From the NCBI GenBank assembly GCA_964505385.1, contig CAZDIA010000009.1, forward strand, positions 1 through 64,000: DNA of 64,000 nt. Direction: 5' to 3'. Below the pieces are notes generated by a model, which was given only the letters and a program-made list of their open reading frames with translations, had not been told where the DNA came from and made no database searches. This document shows, one piece after another, positions 54,355 to 63,627 of this stretch. The position numbers and the translations under genes are program-made. The stretch comes from SLJN01 sp964505385 (lineage in GTDB: Bacteria; Bacteroidota; Rhodothermia; Balneolales; Natronogracilivirgulaceae). Each line of letters opens with the position of its first letter. Within the stretch, counting starts at the first letter, position 1.

Positions 54355-55575
54355 ATGTATATACAGATTAATATTAGATTGGTGAGAAAATTCAGATTTC
54401 AAAAAAATGAGCGCGGCTATTCCGACTTTTCTTTCAGGCTGATGCGGAATCTGGTGATACCTGTGATCGGCAATTACTGTGCTCCGCGTATGATCAACCG
54501 TGAAAACATGCCGGTAACCGGCCCCTGTTTTATTTACGCCAATCACTCCAACAATTTTGATCCTTTTGTGATCAATTACCATATGAAGAGCGAGCCGACC
54601 GCGGGGGTGATGACACGCTATCAATTTTATAAAGTGATCCCACGTATCTTCATGGATAGTATAGGGGTAGTTCCTACAAGCAAATATGTGCCGGAGCCGG
54701 GAATAATCCGCAATGTGATGAAATTGGCTGAACAAAACCGGATGATTACCATTTTCCCCGAAGGCGGCCGCCGCTGGGATGGCCGGCCCAAGCCACTCAT
54801 TGAAGCAACACTGAAATTGTTTTGGAAAATGCGAATAGCCGTTCATCCCGTTCAGATTCATGGCTCCTATTTGGGCTGGCCGCGCTGGGCCGACCGCCCC
54901 CGCAAAAACAGTATGGAATTACACTGGATGCACCCGCTATATCCTGATGATTTTGATAGCTACACTGAGTTTGCTGATCGCTGCACGGAACTAATCCGGT
55001 TTGATGAATACAACCCGCCTGAAAGCACCTTGCCGGTATCAGCAAATAAACCGGCACTTGGGATTCAAAAGATGCTGTACAGATGTCCGTACAGCGGCGT
55101 CCCGGGTTCTGTTCATACTCCTGACGGGCACCGGGTCTTCAGCCGAACCTCCGGCGACTTCAGTTTCACAATGGATAAAGATTCCCGGCTTGTTGATCAT
55201 CATGGAGAGAGGCACTCAGTGATAAAATTATATGATGAGATAAGTACCATGCCTGTTCTTAAAGACAGGCAATCTGTAGTTATTCCCGGAGTCCGCTGTC
55301 AAATTTACAAGGTGGATGAAAGTCATCAGCTTAAAAATGCCGGTTATGGTTATATTAAGTTAGTGACTGATGCTGTTGAAATTCAGGAGGATGCAGGTCA
55401 CCAAACTATTTATCTTGATGATATTATGTACATTTCAATTGAAAAGAATCACAAGTTGCTCCTTACTACTGAAAAGCAATCGTTAATGCTGAATCTCGGT
55501 GATCAAAGCGCATTACAATGGCAGAACCATATCCGGCGGTTACAGAAAGGTGAACCGGCAGTCACTTCATTATAA
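54355..55575 (+). CDS. PlsC-like acyltransferase with an extra C-terminal domain
   Basis: 406 residues. Acyltransferase motifs NHSNNFDPF (His64, Asp69) and IFPEGGRR (134-137) define lysophospholipid acyltransferases. After about residue 240 there is an added C-terminal module ending with YLDDIMYISIEKNHKLLLTTE, whose strand pattern recalls GRAM or PH-like membrane-binding domains; this is an inference. The N-terminus has no signal peptide. Its stop codon abuts the next start codon with no gap. Confidence 0.8.
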   Translation: MYIQINIRLVRKFRFQKNERGYSDFSFRLMRNLVIPVIGNYCAPRMINRENMPVTGPCFIYANHSNNFDPFVINYHMKSEPTAGVMTRYQFYKVIPRIFMDSIGVVPTSKYVPEPGIIRNVMKLAEQNRMITIFPEGGRRWDGRPKPLIEATLKLFWKMRIAVHPVQIHGSYLGWPRWADRPRKNSMELHWMHPLYPDDFDSYTEFADRCTELIRFDEYNPPESTLPVSANKPALGIQKMLYRCPYSGVPGSVHTPDGHRVFSRTSGDFSFTMDKDSRLVDHHGERHSVIKLYDEISTMPVLKDRQSVVIPGVRCQIYKVDESHQLKNAGYGYIKLVTDAVEIQEDAGHQTIYLDDIMYISIEKNHKLLLTTEKQSLMLNLGDQSALQWQNHIRRLQKGEPAVTSL

Positions 55576-56958
55576 GTGGAATCCTGGGAGTTACATATCA
55601 CTGCAGGTCGTTTTTTCCTGGACTTTGCCTGGATCGGCCTGTTTCTCATCGCGGCCACCTGGCTTCGCAGCAGAGTGCATTTATTTCAGAGAAATCTAAT
55701 CCCCGCCAACCTTATTGCCGGTGCTATCGGTCTTTTGAGTGGAATGAACGGTTTCGGGCTGATTGAACTTACCACAGACCGCCTCGGTGTATACGTTTAT
55801 CATTTGCTCGCTTTACTGTTTATCGGCCTGGCACTTCGTTCACCTCAGAAAAAACTTGCCATCAGTTCGGTGATAACCGGCACCACGTTTATCATAACCT
55901 ACCTTATTCAGGGTATTATCGGGTTGATTGTCGCCTTCGTGCTGATTTACCTCTTAATGCCGGAATTGTTCGCCGGTATCGGGCTGCTCCCCCCTCTCGC
56001 ATTCGGGATGAATCCCGGCATTGCCTATACGTTCGGAAGCAACTGGGAGAATTACGGTTTTGAAGACGGTGGCGTTGTCGGCCTGACATTTGCCGCCATA
56101 GGCTTCGTGGTTGCATACACCGTCGGGATCTGGTTAGTTCGGCGCAGTATCAAAAAGGGAGAAGCCACCTATATTGATGATGACGAGGGGATGACAGAGG
56201 AGTTAAAAACCGGAGTGATTCGCGGAGAAAGTTCGGTATCTCCCGGCAGAATCACGACTTCCCCTGAGACTATAGAATCCCTGAGCTTTCATATCGGCCT
56301 GGTTGGCGTGATTTACATCATCACCTACGGCTCCATGAAAGTGATCGAAATCGGCTTAATAAGCATTGGTGCCGAACAGGAAGTACATACATTGTGGTCG
56401 TTTCATTTTATTACCGCTGCCGTTCTCGCACTTTTAATCCGAAAGGTTTTAGACGGACTCGGCACCTCTTTCATGGTTGATGACGTAACTATGACGCGTC
56501 TGTCCAACCTTTTTATGGATTTTATGATTGTTGCATCTGTAGCTGCGATAAGTTTTGCCGTGGTTTATATGTACTGGGTTCCCTTGTTGCTCATTTCCGT
56601 TTTGGTTGCACTTTCCACCTGGTGGATTGTAAAGTACCTGACCGTTAATTCTTTTTCGGAGTATCAATCAGAGCGGTTTGCGGTAATTTTCGGAAATATG
56701 ACGGGCACGCTGCAATCGGGGCTTCTTCTGCTTCGCATTCTGGATTCGGGAATGAAATCCCCCGCAAGCTACAATCTGGTTTATGGCTCGGGATTCGCGC
56801 TGATACTTGGATTTCCCATACTGATCATCATTAACGCCCCGGTACACTATTTTGATGATCCGAATCAGGGGTTTTTTGTAATTATGCTCGCTATGATTGT
56901 ATATCTGCTGATGTTGATTACCGGTTGGAAGTTTATTCAGAACTCAAAATATAGTTGA
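55576..56958 (+). CDS. GltS-like sodium/glutamate symporter family protein
   Basis: 460 residues with about 12 membrane helices. NLIPANLIAGAIGLL is close to the GltS signature, and the inverted-repeat layout of two sets of helices is visible. It probably takes up glutamate or a related acid with Na+, but is longer than the Escherichia coli protein (about 400), with a charged loop at 195-230. It starts with GTG immediately after the stop of the acyltransferase gene, so the two are translationally coupled. Substrate is not certain. Confidence 0.8.
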   Translation: MESWELHITAGRFFLDFAWIGLFLIAATWLRSRVHLFQRNLIPANLIAGAIGLLSGMNGFGLIELTTDRLGVYVYHLLALLFIGLALRSPQKKLAISSVITGTTFIITYLIQGIIGLIVAFVLIYLLMPELFAGIGLLPPLAFGMNPGIAYTFGSNWENYGFEDGGVVGLTFAAIGFVVAYTVGIWLVRRSIKKGEATYIDDDEGMTEELKTGVIRGESSVSPGRITTSPETIESLSFHIGLVGVIYIITYGSMKVIEIGLISIGAEQEVHTLWSFHFITAAVLALLIRKVLDGLGTSFMVDDVTMTRLSNLFMDFMIVASVAAISFAVVYMYWVPLLLISVLVALSTWWIVKYLTVNSFSEYQSERFAVIFGNMTGTLQSGLLLLRILDSGMKSPASYNLVYGSGFALILGFPILIIINAPVHYFDDPNQGFFVIMLAMIVYLLMLITGWKFIQNSKYS

Positions 56959-57061
56959 TTCTCGGTATATTGGTGGATGATGGTTGTTGTGATAGTAATT
57001 ATGATTGCTTTAAAAGTGTCTTCATAATAAGAACATCAACAAGTAAGGAGTAAATATTTCC

Positions 57062-57430
57062 ATGAGAAAACTTATAGTTTCTACATATACTTCGCTTGAC
57101 GGCATCATGCAAGCTCCCGGCGATCCGGAGGAGGATACCACCGGCCAATTCAATCTTAGTGGCTGGATGTTCGATTACATGGACCCATCTATCGACATTT
57201 CTGCAGCTGGTTTCGACGCAAAAAATCGTGACTTAGTTCTCGGACGCAGGACTTATCAGATTTTCGAAGCATATTGGCCATATCAGCCTGATGACCACCC
57301 CATCGCTAAATCGATCAATGCTGCGAAAAAGTATGTGGCCTCACGCACCTTGACTACCCTCCATTGGAACAACTCTACCCTGTTAGATGGCGATATCGTA
57401 TCTGATATCAAAGATTTCCAGCTTTTTTAA
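57062..57430 (+). pseudogene. C-truncated dihydrofolate-reductase-like (RibD C-terminal) gene
   Basis: 122 residues matching the N-terminal 60% of RibD_C family proteins, which are usually about 180-210 residues: RKLIVSTYTSLDGIMQAPG, DLVLGRRTYQIFEAYWP and NNSTLLDGDI. The frame then ends in DFQLF and the second half (lacking LLVQGSGNL and VLGSGKRLF) is not found in the following 150 bp in any frame I checked. It has a good AGGAG ribosome site. Probably a decayed gene; a short functional form cannot be excluded. Confidence 0.65.
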
Positions 57431-57590
57431 ACTTACTTCGCATAAATTTGCCGCAAACTGTTAAACCGCTATTCCGCGAATAACAAAAATCTCTTACCAG
57501 GCACTTTGAGTTCTGACAGACAATACTTAACATTCTAACGAACTCAGCCCGGGCAAATTCAAATTTAATAAGAATATCAGGATGTGATCT

Positions 57591-57595
57591 GGAGG
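57591..57595 (+). promoter_or_regulatory. ribosome binding site fixing the start of the SLC13 gene
   Basis: GGAGG ends 6 bp before the ATG at 57602, so the in-frame upstream start at 57584 is unlikely. Confidence 0.7.
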
Positions 57596-57601
57596 TTCAG
57601 T

Positions 57602-59071
57602 ATGTCTGAAGATTCAAAGTTGAATTATGGGATGCGGCAGAGAATCGGACTATTTCTGGGTCCCGCGGTTTTTTTAATCATTTATTTTATCCCGACCCCG
57701 GAAGGGCTTGAGCCGGAAGCCTGGGCGGTGGCGGGCGTCGGTCTTTTTATGGCGATATGGTGGGTAACCGAAGCTATACCAATCCCGGCAACTGCGCTTC
57801 TGCCTATCATTTTATTTCCGGTTCTGCAGGTTGGCTCTATTGCCGATGCTACCGAACCGTTTGCAAACCCTCTGATATATCTGTTTATGGGAGGTTTTAT
57901 CATAGCGCTTGCCATGGAGCGCACAAAACTTCATCGCCGTATTGCTTTGAATGTGGTGAATATGATCGGAACCCGGCCTACATCGATTATTGTCGGGTTT
58001 ATGATCGCGGCGGCCTTTTTGAGCATGTGGGTCAGCAATACCGCTACGGCTATGATGATGCTCCCAATCGCACTTTCCATAATTGCATTGGTCGAAACCG
58101 ATGAAGCGATTAAAAGCGGGAATTTAAAATCTAATTTTGCCATGGTGATGTTATTGTGCCTGGCTTACGCTTGTAACGTGGGAGGCATCGGCACGCTAAT
58201 CGGCACTCCTCCCAATGCCCTGATGGCCGGTTACATGCTTGACAGCTATGATGTGGATATCGGATTCGGCCAATGGATGATGCTTGGCCTTCCGATGGTT
58301 ATTGTATCTTTGCCTGTGATATTCTTAATGCTGACCAAAGTGGTCTTTCCCGTGCATCTGAAAGAAATACCCGGCGGTGAAAATGTAATCAGGGATGAGC
58401 TGCGCAAAGCCGGAGATATGGCCAGGGCGGAAAAGACGGTTGCAGTTGTATTCACCATGACAGCGCTGCTCTGGATCACCCGTCCCCTGCTTGAGAATTA
58501 CATCCCCAATATTTCGGATACTGGTATCGCGATTTTCGGGGCAATTTTGATGTTTATACTGCCAACTAACTGGAAAGAAGGAGAATTTGTGCTTAGGTGG
58601 GAAGAGGCAAAAAGACTACCCTGGGAAGTGCTGATTTTATTCGGCGGTGGCCTGAGCCTGGCAGGAGCTATCACAAATACCGGTCTTGCCGATTGGATCG
58701 GCGAGTCTCTGGCAGTGCTCGATTTTATGCATATTGTTTTACTGGTTATGTCCTCTTTGCTGGTGATCATCTTTCTGACGGAAGTTACCAGCAATACCGC
58801 TACGGCCTCTGCATTTCTGCCGATTCTCGCATCAGTTGCAATAACAATGGGTTATGATCCAATGCTACTTGCAGTTCCCGCCGCTATTGGTGCAAGCTGC
58901 GCATTTATGCTTCCGGTTGCCACACCGCCGAATGCTATTGTATATGGCAGCGGACTGATAACTATCCCCCAAATGGCCCGGGCCGGTTTTGTATTTAACA
59001 TACTTATGGTATTTGTGATAACCGGAGTGCTGTATGTATTCCTCGGATGGGTTTTCGGTGTAGCGTTATGA
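57602..59071 (+). CDS. SLC13/DASS-family sodium-coupled anion symporter
   Basis: About 489 residues, 11 to 12 membrane helices. Two SNT signature motifs are present (WVSNTATAMMM and EVTSNTATASAF), and the pairs of re-entrant hairpins of the family are seen. It imports di- or tricarboxylates, or sulfate, with Na+. The carboxylate line is more likely, as WVTEAIPIPATAL and GTPPNALMAGY match dicarboxylate carriers. Start set by the ribosome site. Its stop is 160 bp from the convergent DUF4405 gene. Confidence 0.9.
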   Translation: MSEDSKLNYGMRQRIGLFLGPAVFLIIYFIPTPEGLEPEAWAVAGVGLFMAIWWVTEAIPIPATALLPIILFPVLQVGSIADATEPFANPLIYLFMGGFIIALAMERTKLHRRIALNVVNMIGTRPTSIIVGFMIAAAFLSMWVSNTATAMMMLPIALSIIALVETDEAIKSGNLKSNFAMVMLLCLAYACNVGGIGTLIGTPPNALMAGYMLDSYDVDIGFGQWMMLGLPMVIVSLPVIFLMLTKVVFPVHLKEIPGGENVIRDELRKAGDMARAEKTVAVVFTMTALLWITRPLLENYIPNISDTGIAIFGAILMFILPTNWKEGEFVLRWEEAKRLPWEVLILFGGGLSLAGAITNTGLADWIGESLAVLDFMHIVLLVMSSLLVIIFLTEVTSNTATASAFLPILASVAITMGYDPMLLAVPAAIGASCAFMLPVATPPNAIVYGSGLITIPQMARAGFVFNILMVFVITGVLYVFLGWVFGVAL

Positions 59072-59231
59072 CACCGCTTTTCAGAGTATACAAGTTGATC
59101 AATATCGGTGATCTCAGTTAGAATCTATCGGGATCTAATTGATTTATAATCTTATAGATAATACCATATTATTATAATCCGACTTTGATTGCTTTTAAGT
59201 ATCGATAATTTAAGTAAGCAAATGCAAATAT

Positions 59232-59933
59232 TTAATTTTGTCTTCTTCCCAAACCTCGACCTTCGCCACGTTCATCATCATCTCTTCCTCCTAATCCGCG
59301 GCCTTCACCACGTTCTTCATCATCTCTTCCTCCCAATCCACGACCTTCACCTTCCAGCCCTTTTCGAGGTCTCTCATAATCATTTTCATGCTCTGCCTCG
59401 ATAGGTTCCTCAAAATCAAATGTAATAGCTTGCTGACTTAAGGTATCCGGCGATACAAGTGTGGCATTTTGACCTCTTCCTTCACCTCTGCCTTCAAATT
59501 CCGATACATCCCGGTAATAGTCTTTTATAGCATCATTACCTTCCGACAGCAGGCTGAAGGGAAAAATCAATGCTCCTGCTCCGCCCAGTACCACAACTGC
59601 AACAATAATTGAGGTGATTGCTTCAGGACGAAAGCTTCTGGATTTACTGCCGGAGGCAACAGTGCGTTTATTCCTGAAATAATTAAGAATTGGCTTCCAG
59701 TTGTAAATGAATATGTGAATTATCGCAAAGGCTAAGAATGACAAAGCACCGGTCATATGCACCGAACTCCACTGTGTTTTAGATATTCCGGCAACCGTCC
59801 ATCCCATTTCTTCAGCCACTGAACACGAGGGTGCGAAATAAATCACTATACCTGAGACCGCTAATCCCAAAAAGCTGAAACCAAGCAACAAAGAGATGAA
59901 TGCTCTAACGGAAAATGATTTTTTTCGTTTCAT
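59232..59933 (-). CDS. DUF4405-type membrane protein with RG-rich repeat tail
   Basis: 233 residues. The N-terminal half is a DUF4405 cytochrome-b-like domain with helices at about 8-33, 56-77 and 103-125 and histidines at 59 and 73 that could ligate heme. A periplasmic segment follows, then a tail with three near-copies of a 14-residue unit (GEGRGLGGRDDEER), giving a Gly/Arg/Asp-rich disordered end. The tail is coded by tandem 42-bp repeats. The protein probably sits in the inner membrane; role unknown. Confidence 0.75.
   Translation of the reverse strand: MKRKKSFSVRAFISLLLGFSFLGLAVSGIVIYFAPSCSVAEEMGWTVAGISKTQWSSVHMTGALSFLAFAIIHIFIYNWKPILNYFRNKRTVASGSKSRSFRPEAITSIIVAVVVLGGAGALIFPFSLLSEGNDAIKDYYRDVSEFEGRGEGRGQNATLVSPDTLSQQAITFDFEEPIEAEHENDYERPRKGLEGEGRGLGGRDDEERGEGRGLGGRDDDERGEGRGLGRRQN
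59235..59354 (-). repeat. 42-bp tandem repeat coding the GEGRG tail
   Basis: About 2.8 units of a 42-bp repeat, differing at few bases, inside the 3' end of the DUF4405 gene. It encodes the units GEGRGLGGRDDEER, GEGRGLGGRDDDER and GEGRGLGRRQN. Confidence 0.8.
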
Positions 59934-60165
59934 CTTTATTCTCCATCTGATTTATTCCAATAATCCAATAGTACCTTACAGAACAAATAAAAAGTGTTAA
60001 TGAATTTTAGATCATAATATCTAATTTATAGACGCATACAGCATAAATATGTTTCTTTATGGTATCATTAATTTTGAGTAAACCAGCGAATTCTGGTAAT
60101 ATGGTACGACCGGAACCACTTGAAAAATCAAATGATATAAATCCCAAAAAAGGTTCAATCTAAGT

Positions 60166-61089
60166 TTGAAGGAAGAAAAACCGGAAATAGAAACTGCTTC
60201 GGTTCTTGAAAAGGATGTTCGACATCTTGCAGAGGTGATTGGTGAACGAAATATGTCTACTGCAGGTACCATGTCCATTTCTGCAGAATGGATTGAGCAA
60301 CGAATGAATGATTCCGGTTTATCTCCCTATCGCCATAATTATACGCTCAGCGGAGGAGTGATGAGAGCTGCCGAAGGTGGATCAGCAGATAATATCATTT
60401 CCGAAATTCCGGGAAAAACTGATCAGGATAAAATAGTTGTGATCGGAGCGCATTATGATACCGTTCCCTTTTCACCGGGCGCCAATGACAATGCTTCTGC
60501 CGTTGCTGTATTACTCGATCTTTGCGCCTGGATTACTACTCAAACTTTTGACAAAACAGTGCGGTTAGTTTCTTTTGCCAATGAAGAACCACCCTATTTT
60601 CTGACAAGCAATATGGGAAGCTATGCTTATGCTGCCGAGTGCCGCCATAAAAATGAAAACATCGTTGCCATGATTTCTATGGACGGTGTGGGGTGTTTTA
60701 GTGAAAACCCGAAAAGCCAGCAATACCCGGTTCCGGGCCTCAGGTGGTGCTATCCGGATAAAGCCGATTTTATCGGAATGGTCACCCGCGTCAGCGACCG
60801 GTCGCTATTGCGTAGAGTGTTGAAATCCTTTCGAAGTGAGGCGAGAATCTCCGTTCAGGGTGCAGCATTGCCGGCATACACGCCCGGTGTATTCTGGTCG
60901 GATCACTGGTCGTTCTGGAAACACAACTACCCTGCCCTGCTTGTTACCGATACGTTGCCGTTTCGGGATCAGCATTATCACACGCCGAATGATACTCCCG
61001 ATCGGCTTGATTATATTCAGATGGCAAGAGTTGCTTTAGGCTTGCGAAGTGTAGTAGCTGATCTGGCCGATAGCAGATCAAATAATTAA
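60166..61089 (+). CDS. M28-family metallopeptidase, no signal peptide
   Basis: 307 residues. M28 zinc motifs: GAHYDTVPFSPGANDNAS, FANEEPPYF with the catalytic glutamate, SMDGVGCFS and HYHTPNDTPDRLDY. It probably removes N-terminal residues from peptides. No leader or lipobox is visible at the TTG start, so it is cytoplasmic or uses another route. The frame opens with TTG at 60166; no closer ATG fits before the conserved region. It is 28 bp before hypA, which does not by itself imply a role in hydrogenase maturation. Confidence 0.82.
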   Translation: MKEEKPEIETASVLEKDVRHLAEVIGERNMSTAGTMSISAEWIEQRMNDSGLSPYRHNYTLSGGVMRAAEGGSADNIISEIPGKTDQDKIVVIGAHYDTVPFSPGANDNASAVAVLLDLCAWITTQTFDKTVRLVSFANEEPPYFLTSNMGSYAYAAECRHKNENIVAMISMDGVGCFSENPKSQQYPVPGLRWCYPDKADFIGMVTRVSDRSLLRRVLKSFRSEARISVQGAALPAYTPGVFWSDHWSFWKHNYPALLVTDTLPFRDQHYHTPNDTPDRLDYIQMARVALGLRSVVADLADSRSNN

Positions 61090-61117
61090 CTGAATCCGAC
61101 AGTAAAAAAAATCAACA

Positions 61118-61459
61118 ATGCATGAACTCTCAATAGCCCTCCGGATAGTCGATATTGCAGAAGAAGAAGCGAAAAAAGCCGGGGCTGATGAAGTTACTGA
61201 TCTTGAAATTGAAGTAGGCAAATTATCTGGTGTGATAGTCGATGCGCTTGAATTTGCTATGATCGAAGCTGTACGCAATTCCGTGCTTGAGAAAACCAGA
61301 ATCGATATCCTTGAAATTGATTCCAAGGCGCGCTGTAATAGTTGTCACTCAGAGTTTGAAATCAATGAATTGTATGATATTTGTCCGCACTGCCAGTCAA
61401 TTAATCTTGAAATTTTAACCGGACAGGAGTTGAGAGTAAAATCGCTGAAAGTCAAATAG
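61118..61459 (+). CDS. hypA: [NiFe]-hydrogenase maturation nickel chaperone HypA
   Basis: 113 residues. HypA delivers nickel to the hydrogenase large subunit with HypB. MHELSIA (His2 is the nickel ligand) opens the protein and the zinc site is Cys73-76 and Cys89-92 (CNSCHSEF and CPHCQS). Length is standard. It is followed by hypB with 187 bp between. Confidence 0.95.
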   Translation: MHELSIALRIVDIAEEEAKKAGADEVTDLEIEVGKLSGVIVDALEFAMIEAVRNSVLEKTRIDILEIDSKARCNSCHSEFEINELYDICPHCQSINLEILTGQELRVKSLKVK

Positions 61460-61646
61460 CCGGATACCCGAATAATTATGTTAGACTGTGATTTATTTCA
61501 TTGCTTTATATCACAATCTGACTTCATAAAACGTTAAAATTATAGTCTTAAATTCATAATGAAAACATCCGGAATTGTGCCGGACTACCTGTTTGAAATA
61601 TTAGATTATTTGTTGACTCACAATAAAAAATTAAAGGAGTAAACTT

Positions 61647-62504
61647 ATGTGCGGAACTTGCGGATGCAGCGAACCCGATGGCGTAATCACTATTCGTCGT
61701 CCCGGTAAGGATGAAGAAGCTGAACATATTCATGCCCACTCACATACACATCATCACGGGCACGGGCACGGGCACCATCATCATCACCACGCACATGACC
61801 ATGATCACTCTCATACTCATGATCATGCTCATAGCCACGATAACAGCAGAGAAATACAACTCGAACAAGACATCCTTGCTCACAACAATTTACTGGCGGA
61901 ACGAAATCGTGGTTATTTTGAAGCGATGAATGTTGCCGCTCTTAATTTCATTAGTTCACCCGGCGCCGGCAAAACTACCCTTCTGGAAAACACTATAGAA
62001 GCACTTAAAAAAGAGCTAAATATCTTTGTTATAGAAGGCGATCAGCAAACTATGAATGATGCTGACCGGATTGAAGCTACCGGTGTACCGGTAATTCAGG
62101 TTAATACGGGCAGCGGCTGCCATCTGGAAGCAAACATGGTAAATCGCGCCGTAAAAAAGCTGGAGATTTTACCCAACTCTATACTCTTTATTGAAAACGT
62201 GGGGAATCTGGTATGCCCCGCCCTTTTTGATCTCGGAGAAGCCCATCGCATTGTTATGGTCAGCGTTACCGAAGGTGATGATAAAGCTGCCAAATACCCG
62301 ACAATATTCCAGAACGCCGATGTATGCGTAATCAACAAAATTGATTTGCTGCCTTACGTACAGTTTGATGTTGAGAAATTTAAAGAATATGCACTCAGGG
62401 TGAACCAAAATCTACAATTCATTGAAGTATCAGCTACCAGCGGTGAAGGTACTGAGAAATGGCATGATTGGTTGAAAAGCAGGGTTATATCTGCTCAAGA
62501 CTAA
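61647..62504 (+). CDS. hypB: hydrogenase maturation GTPase HypB with His-rich nickel store
   Basis: 285 residues. GTPase that drives nickel insertion. The N-terminal CGTCGC nickel site, a His-rich stretch with 23 histidines between residues 27 and 64, the P-loop SSPGAGKTT, and NKIDLLPYV are all present. The His-rich part is a nickel-binding reservoir known in other HypB proteins. Start is preceded by AAAGGAG. It converges with the dihydroorotate-dehydrogenase-like gene. Confidence 0.96.
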   Translation: MCGTCGCSEPDGVITIRRPGKDEEAEHIHAHSHTHHHGHGHGHHHHHHAHDHDHSHTHDHAHSHDNSREIQLEQDILAHNNLLAERNRGYFEAMNVAALNFISSPGAGKTTLLENTIEALKKELNIFVIEGDQQTMNDADRIEATGVPVIQVNTGSGCHLEANMVNRAVKKLEILPNSILFIENVGNLVCPALFDLGEAHRIVMVSVTEGDDKAAKYPTIFQNADVCVINKIDLLPYVQFDVEKFKEYALRVNQNLQFIEVSATSGEGTEKWHDWLKSRVISAQD

Positions 62505-62606
62505 TTTTTAAAACCCGTATTTATTCGGAAATATTTACGGAGCTATTCAGCTGCATCAGGTCAAACTGTGCATTTTAGTTCCTTAATAATATTCAAATTA
62601 CCGTTT

Positions 62607-63599
62607 TCAGTCTATTGAAAAATCGGTATACGATTTCTCGATAAACTGGATTTGTTCAAATTTGACAGAGCTCAACCGGTCGTCAGAAACTTTGCCCCGG
62701 AAATCACTAATGGATTCGAAGTTGTTGTCGTTCATCCATCTTTCCAGATCCTCCAGGATATTTCCGAGGTGTTTGATCCCTTTCAGATACAGTACTGAAC
62801 AAAGCTGAGTTACGGCTGCGCCGGCAAGTAATTGTTTCACCACAGCGTCATACTCGTGAATGCCTGTAGAGGCAGCAATATCGCAGGACACATGCCTGAA
62901 CATAACAGACACCCATCTCAGTGAATATGTAACCTCCCTGGGCGAGCTCAGGTGATTATCACCGACAACTTTTAACGTATTGATATCAATATCCGGGCGA
63001 TAAAATCGGTTGAAAATGACAAGTGCGTCAGCGCCTGCATTTTCGAGTTCATGTGCTACGGATATTAAATTGGTGTAATAGTGACCGATCTTAACAGCTA
63101 CAGGTATGTTAATTTGCTCTTTAACCTTCCTTACAATTGAGCTGAGTAAGTTCTCAAGCTTTTCGGCTTTCATGGTGTCATCATAAGGGAGATGGGTTGC
63201 TACATTCAACTCCAGAGCGTCTGCGCCCGCATTTTCAATATCTTTGGCAAACTTTACCCAATCACCGGAACTGAAGCAGTTCACACTTGCAATTATTGGA
63301 ATTGAGGTCTCTTTTTGGGCACTTTCAATAAGCTTCAGGTAAGGCTGAGTAACCTGTTCTTTTGAAATTTTCTTGATATGATCGGCAGCCTCCGGATACC
63401 AGAAATACATGTCATCCTTTTCCAGATGCCCTTCGATTTCATCATAGATTTCTTCTTCAAAAAGTGACCTTAACACCACTGCTCCTGCTCCGTGCTCCTC
63501 ACAACTTTTAATGCTATCAAGTTTCCAAGTTAAAGGCGAGGCGCTCACAACCAATGGATTGCGGAGCTTTAGTCCCATATATTGAACGGATAGATCCAT
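62607..63599 (-). CDS. dihydroorotate dehydrogenase-like flavoprotein
   Basis: 330 residues of the dihydroorotate-dehydrogenase-like family (PRK07565 type), an FMN TIM barrel. Opening LSVQYMGLKLRNPLVVSASPLTWKLDSI and the middle blocks SLFEEEIYDE, VASVNCFSSGDW-like (here IIASVNCFSSGDWVKF), LELNVATHLPYDD, GADALVIFNRFYRPDID and WMNDNNFESISDFRG match. It is distinct from true PyrD. The neighbouring hydrogenase protease suggests a role alongside the hydrogenase, which is unproved. The gene lies 28 bp downstream of that protease. Confidence 0.87.
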   Translation of the reverse strand: MDLSVQYMGLKLRNPLVVSASPLTWKLDSIKSCEEHGAGAVVLRSLFEEEIYDEIEGHLEKDDMYFWYPEAADHIKKISKEQVTQPYLKLIESAQKETSIPIIASVNCFSSGDWVKFAKDIENAGADALELNVATHLPYDDTMKAEKLENLLSSIVRKVKEQINIPVAVKIGHYYTNLISVAHELENAGADALVIFNRFYRPDIDINTLKVVGDNHLSSPREVTYSLRWVSVMFRHVSCDIAASTGIHEYDAVVKQLLAGAAVTQLCSVLYLKGIKHLGNILEDLERWMNDNNFESISDFRGKVSDDRLSSVKFEQIQFIEKSYTDFSID

Positions 63600-63627
63600 A
63601 TGCCCTCCTATATAATTAAAGCTGTGA

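Noticed and set aside
54154..54861. 235-residue open frame on the minus strand
   Set aside because: It lies opposite the acyltransferase gene, whose motifs are strong; the minus frame has no domain and atypical composition.
60166..61089. M28 peptidase as the hydrogenase maturation protease because it precedes hypA
   Set aside because: It is a zinc aminopeptidase-type fold unrelated to HupD/HycI, and a proper maturation protease is seen at the right end.
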